Of a stretch of 64,000 nucleotides of DNA, positions 10,201 through 19,384 are shown one piece after another. The position numbers were made by a program, and so were the translations under genes. Within the stretch, counting starts at the first letter, position 1. The number at the start of each line of letters is the position of its first letter. The notes beneath the pieces were generated by a model that saw nothing but the letters and a program-made list of their open reading frames with translations, was not told the DNA's origin and did not search any database. This stretch comes from Acidobacteriota bacterium (lineage in GTDB: Bacteria > Acidobacteriota > Terriglobia > Acidiferrales > UBA7541). The stretch covers positions 1 through 64,000 of the forward strand of contig QHYE01000024.1 of assembly GCA_003224055.1 (NCBI GenBank), read 5' to 3'.

Positions 10201-11109
10201 GATATCAATGCCGCTGGCGCCATCGAGGACGGTTCGCCAATAGTCTGTCCCGGGAATCAACTGTGAAGCGTACGAGCGATTGCTGCCAAACGCGTGTGAT
10301 GTAATGTCCAGGAAGACAGGAGCTAGAGAGCGACTGCGTTCCTCGTCAAGAGCCCGCCATTTCCCGAGCCGCATCTCATCGGAGGGAAGCCTCTCCCAAC
10401 TGAGCTCCCAGTGCCCCACTCGTTGCTCACGATGAAAGCCGGCGCCTGTACCCACCAGCTCGAAGCGGATAATCATCACAAGCGAAGCGGACTCTCCGCT
10501 CGGGAAGGATGAGAGAGACTGGGAGTGGATACTGACTATCAGAAAATCCGCCGTCGTCAGTTTCGAAAAAGTGGCCAAGGAGGAATGCAATTCGGCAAGA
10601 AATGCTTCGTTCCCGAGGGTAGGTTCTGGCGGGTATTGGACCTGCCACACTTTGAGCGGCGATGCATCGTTGACAGCCCTCAATCGACCAGCTTTCAGAG
10701 AGCTGCCCAAAAAGCCGGCGGACATCACCTTGCCCAATGCGGCTGTGTCTTGGGGGGACTGCAGTAATTGCGAAGTCCACTCCTTGAAAATAGCTTCAAT
10801 CTGATCCTGATATTTCTCTGTGACGAAATCGTCGAAGCCTGCCGAGACTTTGCGTAATACCGCTTCCATACCTCGTTTTAGCCGGTATTCGGGGTGGAGT
10901 TGCAATTCGTCTTGAGTTGCAGGTCGCTCTCGTGAAACGTAGGAAAAAATGGAACGAAAAGGAATCCCTGCGGGAAAGAAGGCTAGCGAGGCCCCCTGAC
11001 AGTATTGCAGAAATTTGCGGCGGCTAAAATCGACGGGACTGCGCTTCTTCCAGAACCCGCTCAGACAGGTGCTCCCTGGTATTCTTCTGCGGAAACGGGA
11101 CTGTAGCAC
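7207..11109 (-). CDS. Tat-exported fusion protein: FG-GAP/VCBS propeller + ASPIC/UnbV + thioredoxin-like (TlpA/redoxin) + TPR array
   Basis: SRRKFLQYCQGASLAFFPAG (Tat-like RRxFL), repeated DIDGDGRDDLYVCQPAG / DYDRDGWLDVYFC / DYNGDLWPDLYVVNDFG (FG-GAP), ASPIC-like IGARITVETESGRQSRILRIGSGFLAQHTKEMFFGLG, redoxin-like APDFSLPDLAGQFETLSAHRGKPVLLHFWSASLSGFQKDLEEFE, then at least six TPRs (AWNNLGILAAREGNTDLAIQQFQRALQIDPEHSVALQNLGSAHRQ...). Confidence 0.88.
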   Translation of the reverse strand: MLQSRFRRRIPGSTCLSGFWKKRSPVDFSRRKFLQYCQGASLAFFPAGIPFRSIFSYVSRERPATQDELQLHPEYRLKRGMEAVLRKVSAGFDDFVTEKYQDQIEAIFKEWTSQLLQSPQDTAALGKVMSAGFLGSSLKAGRLRAVNDASPLKVWQVQYPPEPTLGNEAFLAELHSSLATFSKLTTADFLIVSIHSQSLSSFPSGESASLVMIIRFELVGTGAGFHREQRVGHWELSWERLPSDEMRLGKWRALDEERSRSLAPVFLDITSHAFGSNRSYASQLIPGTDYWRTVLDGASGIDIYGHNGVSVADIDGDGRDDLYVCQPAGLPNRLFRNRLDGTFEDFTDSSGLGVLENTACALFADIDNDGRQDLIVVRSTGPLLFLNQGGGEFRLKPDAFQFANPPQGTFTGAAIADYDRDGWLDVYFCLYAYYQGTDQYRYPMPYYEAENGPPNFMMRNNGDGTFRDVTRQSGLDQNNTRFSFCCSWGDYNGDLWPDLYVVNDFGRKNLYRNNGDGTFTDVAREAGVEDIGAGMSVSWLDFDNDGREDLYVADMWTAAGIRISEQEIFHKDIDPKARALYRKHAMGNCLYRNLGGSFEDAGARSGTTMGRWSWSSDAWDFNHDGFPDLYIANGMVSGTIREDLNSFFWRQVVANSPNEARPSHAYEQGWNALNELIRSDHTWSGFERNAFYMNNRDGTFSDVSGICGLDFLEDSRTFALGDFDQDGRLEVVLKNRNSPQLRYLKNVLPELPPVISFRLSGKESNRDAIGARITVETESGRQSRILRIGSGFLAQHTKEMFFGLGAAKSPVQATIQWPSGLSQKVHDLPINHRIWVKEGLPPSRMEPFAKPSSWPATATAPSTNETLPHSVETWLLVPVLAPDFSLPDLAGQFETLSAHRGKPVLLHFWSASLSGFQKDLEEFELSHEEWTRKGLQLLTINVDGAQNKGESHAQLSFARHSFPILKASQDAIAAYNIIHRQLFDRHCDLSVPLSFLVDPAGYIVKIYQGSALKEQFRADFQSIPQNVSERLAKALPFAGVSESYNFERNYLSLGFVFFERGYLEQAGVFFQQALKDDPKSAEAFYGLGSTYLQQQKSNEARECFQRVLQLHASYPGTVPNAWNNLGILAAREGNTDLAIQQFQRALQIDPEHSVALQNLGSAHRQKKDWAQAKRVLERAIGLNPDDPEANYSLGMVYAQQNDTERAYDYLQRALAARPAYPEALNNLGILYLRTRRPEEAKRSFEESIRVAPAYDQAYLNLARVFAIEGNREKTKSVLLELLKQHPDHAQAKEELKQLEQ

Positions 11110-11441
11110 CGGCGTCAGGACGCGTCAAGTTAGTGGGATTCGATCTGGCTGGTGAGGAGGGCGTTTATCCTCCCAAAAGCACGTAGAAGCGTTCCACTAT
11201 ATTCAGCGACAGAATTTCACTATCACGGATTCATGCTGGGGACAGCGTTGCGAAGGATACCTGGCAGATTGCCGCAGGGGAAAAACCTCTTCAAGCTGGA
11301 GAAATCCGACCGAGATCCAGCGGAGTCTTGAAAAATCCTGACCATATGATTTGCAAAGAGCGTCCAGGCCAAGCTGGTAGACAAGTGCAGTAAGACCTAC
11401 TCGGACCCAATCCTCTGGTCCCTGAATCCGATGTGGATCGC

Positions 11442-13910
11442 CTAGTCCGATCGCAGCGCTTGCATGACGTCGACGCGCGCCGCGCGGGCCGCTGGCACTG
11501 CCGACGCGATGACCGCTGCGGCCAGCAGAACGATCGCCGAGACGATCACCGGCAGGGCGCTGGGCATGCGGACGTCAAGGAAATAGCTGCCGGCAAAGCG
11601 GGCCAAGAGATAGCCGCCGGCTGCGCCTGCGACGACTCCGGCGATGGCCATGATGGCGCCTTCGACGATGACTCCGCCGAGGAGACGCTGGGGCGGCGAG
11701 CCGAGAGCGAGGCGGATGCCGAATTCCCGGGTGCGCGCGCTGACGGAGAAAGCGAGGACGCCTGCGACTCCCACCAATGCAATGGCAAGAGCGACGCCGG
11801 CGAAAACGCCGAAGACTACGGTGTTCAGACGATCGGGAGTAAGCACTTCGGCGCGAACGTCTTCGAGGGTGGCGGCGCGCTCGATGGGCTGATCCACGGA
11901 CATGTCTCGGATGATTTTTGTGATGGGAGACACGAGCGAATAGGGATTCGCGCTGGTGTGAATGAAGAGGCGGCCGCCCCAAATTTCTCCTTGGTCAAAG
12001 GGGCTGTAGACGGTGAGGGTAGGGCCAGGAACAACGTGTTCGTCATCTATATCAGCGGCGACGCCGATGATGCGCCGCGGCTCCCCGCTAATATCAATGA
12101 ACTTCATCACAGGATCGGTCCAATAAACGTGGCGATTGACGGCGTCCTGCGTTGGGAACATGCGTTTTGCGAGCGTTTCGCTGACGATGACGACAGGCTC
12201 TTTGCTTTGGCCGTCGAGGGCGTTGAAGTCGCGGCCGGCGATGATGGGAACGCCTAGAGCGGCGAAGAATCCCGAAGAAATGCTGCGGAGTTGGGCGCGA
12301 GGATCTTCTTCGCCGGGAGCACTCACGTGGCCGTCGGCGGAGAATTGGAAGCCAGGGCCGAACGTGCCTGCGTAGCGCCAGGGAACAAGGATGCCAAAGG
12401 CGGTTTTATCCACTCCGGGCAGCGCGTCAATGCGGCGCATAGATTCTTTGTAGAAGTCGGCGACTTGTTGAGGAGTTTTCCCGTAGGAGATGGCCGGGAC
12501 GTTTATGGCGAGAACGCGGCGCGTGTCCAGGCCAGTTTGCGCGGTCTGCATCGAGAGGAGCGTCTTGAGCAGCATGCTGGCGCCGGCAAGCAGCATGAAA
12601 GACGCGGCGACTTGCGTGACAGCGAAAATGCGCAGGCGGCGATTGGTATTGCCGGTGATGCGAAAGCTGCCGCTGGCAAGGCTGGAGCCTTGCGATGTGT
12701 TCGCAGTTGGGAGATGCGGGACGTAGGCTAGAAGCACTGCCGCAATGACCGCCAGAATTGCGCCGACCCAGAGCATGCTGGCGTCCACGGTGAGATCGAG
12801 CGCGCGAACCGAGAAGCGCGACGCGTAGCGGGCCAGCACAGAAAGAAGTGGGCTGGCGATAAGGACGCCAAGCGTGGCTCCGGCAACGCAGAGCACCAGG
12901 CTTTCCGCAAGTAGAGTGCGGCGCAGGGCGCCGGAGCTGGCACCGAGGGCGGCGCGGATACTCAACTCGCCTTCGCGGCGGACGGAGCGGGCTAGAATGA
13001 GATTGGCAACGTTGGAGCAGGCGATGATGAATACGAGCCCGGAGGCGGCTAGCAGCACGAGCAGAACATTGCGGGCGCCGGACGTGATTTGATCGCGGAG
13101 CAGCTTGGCGTCAATGCGGTAGTCGCCCTGAGCGGAATACGCATCCGAGTGGTCTTTCTTCATCGTGGCGTAGACCGTCCGTAACTCGGCGCGGGCTTGA
13201 TCGAGAGTGACGCCCGGAGCGAGGCGGCCGAAAAGCTCGGTCATGCGATGAACGCGCCCGGTGACCATGGTGGCCGAAAGATGATGCGGGCTGGTGACCA
13301 CGTTGGCGATGATCTCGGTTTCAGCAGGATAAGGGACGGAAGGCTCGAGAACTCCGACGATCGTGGCGGAGCGAGTGCCGAGCCGGATGTTCTTGCCCAT
13401 GACATTGGGATCGGCCTTGAGAGTGTCTTTCCAGAACCGATAGGTGAGGACCGCGGCGCCGGCGGCCTTGGGGCCCTCGTCGCGCATGTCCAGCAGGCGA
13501 CCTAGGACGGGATGGAGGCCCATAACTTCGAAATAAGTGCCGCCGACGACGCCGGCGCGCACTTCGCGAGGTTCGCCGAGTCCGATCATGGTGAAGCCGA
13601 TGGTGGAGAAATCGCCGAACTCGGTTAGGGAGTGGACGCTGGCCTTGAGGTCCTGAATTTCGGGGACGGAAAAGTTGACGTTCTCGCTACCGATGCCGAT
13701 AGCGCTCTGCCGAATGTAAATGAGGCGATTTTCATCGGCATTCACCAGCGGGCGCAGGAGCACGCCGCGCACCAAGCTGAAGATGGCGGCGTTGGCGCCG
13801 ATTCCCAGTGCCAGCGTCAGCACCACAGTGATCGCCAGCCCTTTGGTGCGCCCAAGTGAACGAACCGCCACTTTCAGATCGCGAAGGAACAACTCTGGTG
13901 TGAGATTCAT
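11442..13910 (-). CDS. MacB/FtsX-type ABC permease of the acidobacterial ADOP family
   Basis: MNLTPELFLRDLKVAVRSLGRTKGLAITVVLTLALGIGANAAIFSLVRGVLLRPL; internal FtsX-like segments (LLVLLAASGLVFIIACSNVANLILARSVRREGELSIRAALGAS) and C-terminal REFGIRLALGSPPQRLLGGVIVEGAIMAIAGVVAG. Confidence 0.92.
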   Translation of the reverse strand: MNLTPELFLRDLKVAVRSLGRTKGLAITVVLTLALGIGANAAIFSLVRGVLLRPLVNADENRLIYIRQSAIGIGSENVNFSVPEIQDLKASVHSLTEFGDFSTIGFTMIGLGEPREVRAGVVGGTYFEVMGLHPVLGRLLDMRDEGPKAAGAAVLTYRFWKDTLKADPNVMGKNIRLGTRSATIVGVLEPSVPYPAETEIIANVVTSPHHLSATMVTGRVHRMTELFGRLAPGVTLDQARAELRTVYATMKKDHSDAYSAQGDYRIDAKLLRDQITSGARNVLLVLLAASGLVFIIACSNVANLILARSVRREGELSIRAALGASSGALRRTLLAESLVLCVAGATLGVLIASPLLSVLARYASRFSVRALDLTVDASMLWVGAILAVIAAVLLAYVPHLPTANTSQGSSLASGSFRITGNTNRRLRIFAVTQVAASFMLLAGASMLLKTLLSMQTAQTGLDTRRVLAINVPAISYGKTPQQVADFYKESMRRIDALPGVDKTAFGILVPWRYAGTFGPGFQFSADGHVSAPGEEDPRAQLRSISSGFFAALGVPIIAGRDFNALDGQSKEPVVIVSETLAKRMFPTQDAVNRHVYWTDPVMKFIDISGEPRRIIGVAADIDDEHVVPGPTLTVYSPFDQGEIWGGRLFIHTSANPYSLVSPITKIIRDMSVDQPIERAATLEDVRAEVLTPDRLNTVVFGVFAGVALAIALVGVAGVLAFSVSARTREFGIRLALGSPPQRLLGGVIVEGAIMAIAGVVAGAAGGYLLARFAGSYFLDVRMPSALPVIVSAIVLLAAAVIASAVPAARAARVDVMQALRSD

Positions 13911-13978
13911 GATTCGATACTCCTTAACTCACGGCGCCGCGTCTGCCGGCAGCCTATTTCTTACCTGATTCGCTCCGC

Positions 13979-14363
13979 TCAAGACGTTCGTTGCACAAAG
14001 ATCCCTGAAAAATTCTGTCGCTGACGAAATGCTACTATGCCCCACAGGATGACCACCACAATCGCTAACACCAGGCCACTCCGGTCCATGAGCAGGTGGT
14101 AAAGAAAAATGTTTACGATCACGGGGCCAAGCAGTACGAGCGCGAGCGGTACGTAGCGATTCACCAGCAGCAGCACACCGCCCGCAAGTTGAATGGCACT
14201 AACAACGAGAGCGTAGTGCGATTGCAAAAGCGCGGCCAGGAACTGGCCTGCAATTCCCGTAGGCATAGGCCCCTTTGGAATAAAGTCCAAGAAGCCATGC
14301 GCCCCCAAATACCACGAAGACCAGCCCAAGGAGAATGCGTGCGATCAGGGCGGCAATTTTCAT
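13979..14363 (-). pseudogene. DoxX-like membrane protein, split by a +1 frameshift in a G5/C5 tract
   Basis: MKIAALIARILLGLVFVVFG starts at 14363 in one frame and continues as AHGFLDFIPKGPMPTGIAGQFLAALLQSHYALVVSAIQLAGGVLLLVNRYVPLALVLLGPVIVNIFLYHLLM in another; removing one base of CCCCC at 14302-14306 joins them as VVFGAHGFLDF. Confidence 0.8.
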
Positions 14364-14395
14364 TGGATGCTCCTCCTCCTTTTTCCTGTTTGTTC

Positions 14396-14803
14396 CTAAC
14401 TCCGCAGGGGAATCAGCGCGCGCAGCCGCTCCTCGCGCAAGTAAAGTCCGAGCCAGAGCAACACGCCTAAATACGTCGGGAATAGAACATGGCTGAAGAG
14501 CGGGTCGCCAACACGCAAGTGCGTAGCCACCGCACCGCCAAGATAAGCGGTCAGCAAAATTGCGCCGAGTACGGACGTGCGTGGAATCGCGTACAGCACA
14601 GTGCAAGTTAGCAGAAGGATTCCAAGCGTGACCGAGCTGCTCAGCGGTAATCCCAGGTGCGCGAATGCGTCGACCACGGGCGCGGGCTTTATGAATTTGA
14701 TGATGCCGTCAGGAATCAGGAAAAGTACAACCAGTCCGCTGAGAATGCGCCCGGCCCAGAGGCCTTTCTTCGACACCGCAACAGCTCCCGAATCGGATGG
14801 CAT
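14396..14803 (-). CDS. DoxX-like family membrane protein
   Basis: MPSDSGAVAVSKKGLWAGRILSGLVVLFLIPDGIIKFIKPAPVVDAFAHLGLPLSSSVTLGILLLTCTVLYAIPRTSVLGAILLTAYLGGAVATHLRVGDPLFSHVLFPTYLGVLLWLGLYL; four TM helices typical of DoxX-like proteins. Confidence 0.85.
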   Translation of the reverse strand: MPSDSGAVAVSKKGLWAGRILSGLVVLFLIPDGIIKFIKPAPVVDAFAHLGLPLSSSVTLGILLLTCTVLYAIPRTSVLGAILLTAYLGGAVATHLRVGDPLFSHVLFPTYLGVLLWLGLYLREERLRALIPLRS

Positions 14804-14904
14804 GAATTTTTCCTCCAGATGTCCTTCCAATTGGAATACAACAAATTTGCAAAATCGTTTCCGTCATTGCTGCAAAGTGCCGGCCCGCCACGGCGGACTT
14901 GCCC

Positions 14905-15201
14905 TTACCCCCCGGCAATCGCCCCTATGATGAGCAGCGGCTCCACCCCCGACGCGACGGCGTCCGGCAGAGGCGCATCCGGCGGTTCATGAGAAAGATC
15001 CTCCGCGCAAGCGAAGAATCGCAAGAACGCACGGCGCTCTTGCGTGACGTGATCGCGAATCGTGCCGCGCAACATCGGATAGCGCGCCTCCAGCGCGTCG
15101 AGGACCGAGCGCTGCGTGACCGGGCCCTCGACCTCCAGCTCCACGTCGCCGCGAACATGCGCCAGCGCTCGCAGGTGCGACGGGAGTACGACTCGAATCA
15201 T
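14905..15201 (-). CDS. MoaD/ThiS-family ubiquitin-like protein with C-terminal Gly-Gly
   Basis: [98 protein letters not shown]; beta-grasp pattern and terminal GG. Start overlaps the stop of the upstream gene. Confidence 0.82.
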   Translation of the reverse strand: MIRVVLPSHLRALAHVRGDVELEVEGPVTQRSVLDALEARYPMLRGTIRDHVTQERRAFLRFFACAEDLSHEPPDAPLPDAVASGVEPLLIIGAIAGG

Positions 15202-16385
15202 GGCAGCGTCTGAACCTCGACCGAAAGCACCGCCGGAAGATCGCGCACGATGGGCGCCCAATTGTCTCCGGCATCGGCGGAGGCGTATACCTGTCCGCCG
15301 GTCGTGCCGAAATAGATCCCGCATTTGTCCAGCGAGTCCACGGCCATCGCGTCGCGCAACACGTTAACGTAGCAGTCTTTCTGCGGCAAACCTTTTGTGA
15401 GCGCCTCCCACTCGTTTCCTCCGGAACGGCTGCGGTACACGCGCAGCTTTCCGTCAGGCACGAAATGCTCCCCATCGCTCTTGATCGGCACGACGTACAC
15501 GGTTTCCGGCTCGTGTGCGTGTACGTCAATCACGAACCCGAAATCGGTGGGCAGGTTTCCGCTGACCTCTTGCCACAAGTCGCCGGCGTTGTCGCTGCGC
15601 ATCACGTCCCAGTGCTTCTGCATGAACAGCACACCCGGGCGCGACCGGTGCATCGCGATGCGGTGGACGCAGTGGCCGATCTCGGCAGTCGGGTCGGGAA
15701 TGTATTGGGAACGTAGCCCTTGGTTGATGGGCCGCCAGGTCTTGCCGCCGTCATCGGTTCGGAACGCGCCTGCCGCCGAGATGGCGATAAACATCCGCTG
15801 CGGATTGCTGGGATCCAGAACGATGGTGTGCAGGCACATGCCACCCGCGCCTGGCTGCCATTTGGGCCCTGTGCCGTGGCCGCGCAACCCGGAGAGTTCC
15901 TGCCACGACTTGCCACCGTCCTTCGAGCGGAATAACGCGGCGTCTTCAACGCCTGCGTACACCGTGTCCGGATCGGTAAGCGAAGGCTCGATATGCCAGA
16001 CGCGCTTGAATTCCCACGGATGCTGCGTCCCGTCGTACCACTGATGAGTTGTGAGAGGCTTGCCGGTTTCGGAGGAGGAATCGTACTTGAACTTATTGCT
16101 CTCGCCTTTGGGCATTCCATCTGGCCCAGTGGTTGGCTCGCCGGGTGGTGTCCCTGGCTGTGTCCAAGTCTTGCCGCCGTCATCGGACCGCTGAATGATC
16201 TGCCCGAACCAGCCGCTGGTCTGCGACGCGAACAGGCGATTTGGGTCCGCGGCTGATCCCTTGACGTGGTAGATCTCCCAGCCCGCGAAATGAGGTCCGC
16301 TTACATCCCAACGTTCGCGCTTGCCGTCGGACGTCAGCACGAACGCGCCCTTGCGTGTGCCCACCAATACTCGCACCCCGCTCAT
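15198..16385 (-). CDS. BNR/sortilin-like beta-propeller (exo-alpha-sialidase / WD40-YVTN-BNR-like repeat) protein
   Basis: [78 protein letters not shown]; repeated SxDGGKTW Asp-boxes ([34 protein letters not shown]). Confidence 0.87.
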   Translation of the reverse strand: MSGVRVLVGTRKGAFVLTSDGKRERWDVSGPHFAGWEIYHVKGSAADPNRLFASQTSGWFGQIIQRSDDGGKTWTQPGTPPGEPTTGPDGMPKGESNKFKYDSSSETGKPLTTHQWYDGTQHPWEFKRVWHIEPSLTDPDTVYAGVEDAALFRSKDGGKSWQELSGLRGHGTGPKWQPGAGGMCLHTIVLDPSNPQRMFIAISAAGAFRTDDGGKTWRPINQGLRSQYIPDPTAEIGHCVHRIAMHRSRPGVLFMQKHWDVMRSDNAGDLWQEVSGNLPTDFGFVIDVHAHEPETVYVVPIKSDGEHFVPDGKLRVYRSRSGGNEWEALTKGLPQKDCYVNVLRDAMAVDSLDKCGIYFGTTGGQVYASADAGDNWAPIVRDLPAVLSVEVQTLP

Positions 16386-16469
16386 CTGTCTGTCCTCCCC
16401 ATTCGTAAGTAAGGCCGCTGCAGAAGCGTACCCTTGATTTTGCTGCCGCAAAACGTTATTTGGTTCCCC

Positions 16470-16977
16470 TTACGATTTGATTGGTACCCAAACCTCCATG
16501 CCGCCCATTCCGGTCCGCGGATCGAATTCCTCGGAGTAACGCTCGAAGAAGTCGGGCGCATCAGCGGTTCCCCGAGCGACCTCATGACCAGATTCCGGAA
16601 GCCATATGCTCCCGATGGCATCGAGCGTTTCACGTAGTTTGGATACGTGTTCACGGTGGGGAAAAACAGCGTATTTTTGTGCGCGAATGTCCACGACGTT
16701 GAATTCACCGGGAATGCCGGAGGAGCTGGAGACCTCAACTCCGGTCAGATAGTCGATGCCTCCTGCAAAGGCCCAGCACGCCCCGTAGGCCGCATGGCCC
16801 ACCTGACCTGGGATTTTGCCGATGTGAGGTGCAAAGCGCTCCCATTGGGCGGGAATACCGTTCATTGTTTCGGTTGTGTACCGGCTGCGGAAACCCACGA
16901 GGACTAAAGCTTTGCCGTTTTCGAAGCGCGGCGCCTCAAGTTGCAGCGAAGTGGATTTCTTCATTTTGGCTTTGCTC
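16470..16977 (-). CDS. GyrI-like / AraC effector-binding domain protein
   Basis: MKKSTSLQLEAPRFENGKALVLVGFRSRYTTETMNGIPAQWERFAPHIGKIPGQVGHAAYGACW...FNVVDIRAQKYAVFPHREHVSKLRETLDAIGSIWLPESGHEVARGTADAPDFFERYSEEFDPRTGMGGMEVWVPIK; the ORF extends upstream to 17021 with alternative starts. Confidence 0.82.
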
Positions 16978-17042
16978 ATTTCCATCTCCCGATTTGCAAT
17001 TCCGGGCTGAAAAGCTGGCACGGAAAAGTTAGTCTGCCCATC

Positions 17043-17063
17043 TCACTTGCAAAAAGCAAGTGA
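17043..17063. promoter_or_regulatory. Perfect inverted repeat, candidate HxlR operator
   Basis: TCACTTGC-AAAAA-GCAAGTGA, 8-bp perfect arms, in the short divergent region between the effector-binding gene (-) and the HxlR gene (+). Confidence 0.7.
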
Positions 17064-17082
17064 AAAATGCTACTGTGGAACT

Positions 17083-17514
17083 ATGCCAAAGAAGAAGCCG
17101 CGTCCAAAATGGCGCTCGGGGTGTCCGCTGAATGCCTCCGTGGAAATACTCGGCGACCGCTGGTCCTTGTTGATTATTCGCGACATGATGCTCCGGGGCT
17201 TCCGGACCTACAAGGAATTTCTGGATTCCTACGAGGGAATCGCTACAAACATTTTGGCGGATCGCCTGCGAAAATTGATCGCTCATGGAATCATCGCCAC
17301 CCAATCAGACCCCTCCGACGGGCGAAAACTCTTTTACTTGCTCACCGCTAAAGGACTCGATCTTGCACCCGTCCTCACGGAAATGGTGCTCTGGGCCGCC
17401 GCGCACGAGGATACCGAAAACCAAGCCCTTGTCCGGCAAATCCAGAAGGACAAGGAGCAATTCCTGGCTGCCATGCGACAACGCTGGGCCGGAAAGACTT
17501 TGCCTTCTTCTTAA
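17083..17514 (+). CDS. HxlR-family winged-helix transcriptional regulator
   Basis: MPKKKPRPKWRSGCPLNASVEILGDRWSLLIIRDMMLRGFRTYKEFLDSYEGIATNILADRLRKLIAHGIIATQSDPSDGRKLFYLLTAKGLDLAPVLTEMVLWAA; classic HxlR sequence. Confidence 0.95.
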   Translation: MPKKKPRPKWRSGCPLNASVEILGDRWSLLIIRDMMLRGFRTYKEFLDSYEGIATNILADRLRKLIAHGIIATQSDPSDGRKLFYLLTAKGLDLAPVLTEMVLWAAAHEDTENQALVRQIQKDKEQFLAAMRQRWAGKTLPSS

Positions 17515-17628
17515 ATCAACTCGTGGCCTTCGCCACAAGCTCCACCAAGCGTTCCCGGCTTTGTGTCCAGCCTGCATCCATTTAATGACGCATGCGCGCA
17601 GCGTTTGTTTCGTAAGGACAGAATCTAT

Positions 17629-19206
17629 TTAGGAATAGAAGAGGCTGGTGTCAGCCGATAGGCCTGCCAACTCGGCAAGTCGCCCAGACGGCCCTTGCAC
17701 GACGAAACGGCGATGATAAAGCAGAAGCGCTCGCAGCCCGGCAAGTTCTTCTCCGCCGCCCGCCCTGCCGGGACCACCATGCAGGCAGCTAGGCACCACA
17801 TTGCCGTGGCCTGTGTGCTGATTGCCGACCGAGGAGTCGACGACCAGGATTCGGCCGTGCAAGTCCCCGATTCCAAGCACAACATTTTGAACAAAACCCG
17901 GATCATTTGAGAAAACGGAAACAACCAACGAACCCAAACCCCGGCGTGCTATCGCGATGAGATTCTCCAGGCTGTCGTACGCCACGAGCGTCGCTGCAGG
18001 ACCAAACACTTCGACGTCGTGAACGTACTTCGCATCCAGCCCGTTCTTGCATGCCAGAAGCGTGGGCTGCACAAAAGAGGACCTCTGCACATCAGCCTCG
18101 ATCGGTTGGAACTTCTCGTCGCCGCCAAATACGACTTCGCTTTCTTGTTTCAAACGCCGCAACCCTTCGAAACAAGCGGCTTGCTGTGTCTTGTTCACCA
18201 CCGGTCCCACTTTGACTTCCGGATTTCGCGGATTTCCCACCTTCGTTGAACTCAATCGCGCAGCAATCGCTTCGCCCACCGCTTGAAACTGTTGGCGGGG
18301 CACGAGCACCCGGCGTATGGCCGTGCACTTCTGTCCGGCCTTCAACGTCATCTCACGAACGACCTCCTTCACGAATGAGTCAAAAATCTCCGTGCCCGGA
18401 GCGGCGTCCGGCCCGAGAATGGCGGAGTTGATGCTGTCCGCTTCCACATTCACTCGAACCGACCGGCGCAAGATGTTTTCGTGGCCGCGAATCCGCATCG
18501 CCGTGTCCGCGGATCCGGTGAACGAAACGATGTCGCTCTCGCTCACGTGATCGAGCAAATCGCGCGCCGAACCGCAAAGGATCGAAATAGTTCCCGCCGG
18601 CAGGATTCCTGCTTTCACGATGTCTTCGACGATTCTGTGTGTCAGCCAGGCCGTCGCCGAAGCAGGCTTGGCCAGGATGGGAACTCCGGAGAGCAGCGCG
18701 GGCGCAGCCTTTTCGCAGAGACCCCACGCCGGAAAATTGAATGCATTAATGAAGACAGCGGCGCCCTTTGACGGCGCGAGGAAGTGTTGTGCCGCGAACT
18801 CGCCGGTTTTGGAAAGGGAAAGGACCCCGCCCTCCTTTAACATTTTCGATTCACCCAGCGCCTTGCCGATCTTGGCGTAATACTTCATCGTGTAGATGGC
18901 CCCGTCCACGTCGAACGATGCGTCTGCCTGTGTGGCACCGGAATTCAGAAGCGAAATGCGAAAATATTCGTCGCGGTTCGCGGTCATTACTTCGGCTACC
19001 TTCCCGAGCATTTCTGCGCGCTCTCGATAAGTCTGTTGCCGCAGCGCGGCTCCACCATGCGACCTTGCAAATTCAAGTGCCCCCGCAACACCAATTTCTT
19101 GCGATGAGATGCGGGCCAACTCTTCTCCTGTGACGGGATCAACCAGCGGCTCGCCGGCGCCCGCGCCCTCTTTCCACTCTCCGGAAACGTAGTTAGGCAG
19201 CTTCAT
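17629..19206 (-). CDS. boxD: 3,4-dehydroadipyl-CoA semialdehyde dehydrogenase (BoxD/PaaZ-type aldehyde dehydrogenase)
   Basis: MKLPNYVSGEWKEGAGAGEPLVDPVTGEELARISS...FINAFNFPAWGLCEKAAPALLSGVPILAKPASATAWLTHRIVEDIVKAGILPAGTISILCGSARDLLDHVSESDIVSFTGSADTA...LKAGQKCTAIRRVLVP...HGRILVVDSSVGNQHTGHGNVVPSCLHGGPGRAGGGEELAGLRALLLYHRR; context next to boxR/boxC/boxB. Confidence 0.88.
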   Translation of the reverse strand: MKLPNYVSGEWKEGAGAGEPLVDPVTGEELARISSQEIGVAGALEFARSHGGAALRQQTYRERAEMLGKVAEVMTANRDEYFRISLLNSGATQADASFDVDGAIYTMKYYAKIGKALGESKMLKEGGVLSLSKTGEFAAQHFLAPSKGAAVFINAFNFPAWGLCEKAAPALLSGVPILAKPASATAWLTHRIVEDIVKAGILPAGTISILCGSARDLLDHVSESDIVSFTGSADTAMRIRGHENILRRSVRVNVEADSINSAILGPDAAPGTEIFDSFVKEVVREMTLKAGQKCTAIRRVLVPRQQFQAVGEAIAARLSSTKVGNPRNPEVKVGPVVNKTQQAACFEGLRRLKQESEVVFGGDEKFQPIEADVQRSSFVQPTLLACKNGLDAKYVHDVEVFGPAATLVAYDSLENLIAIARRGLGSLVVSVFSNDPGFVQNVVLGIGDLHGRILVVDSSVGNQHTGHGNVVPSCLHGGPGRAGGGEELAGLRALLLYHRRFVVQGPSGRLAELAGLSADTSLFYS

Positions 19207-19347
19207 CCGTATTCCTCCACCAACGGACTCCAGATTACCCCGAATCTTCGTCCTTTTGGTTATGACAGCAACAAATCCTGCTGCAGCATAATACTGCATA
19301 TTGCAAGCGCGGGTTCGGAAACCCCGTTCGCACCAGTCACATCTCCA

Positions 19348-19384
19348 TATAATCTACAACATATTGATTATACACATGTTGTAG
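19348..19384. promoter_or_regulatory. Interleaved inverted repeats in the boxD-boxR divergent promoter region
   Basis: CTACAACAT(19354-19362)...ATGTTGTAG(19376-19384), 9-bp perfect arms; overlapping TATAATC(19348-19354)...GATTATA(19366-19372), 7-bp perfect arms. Confidence 0.6.
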
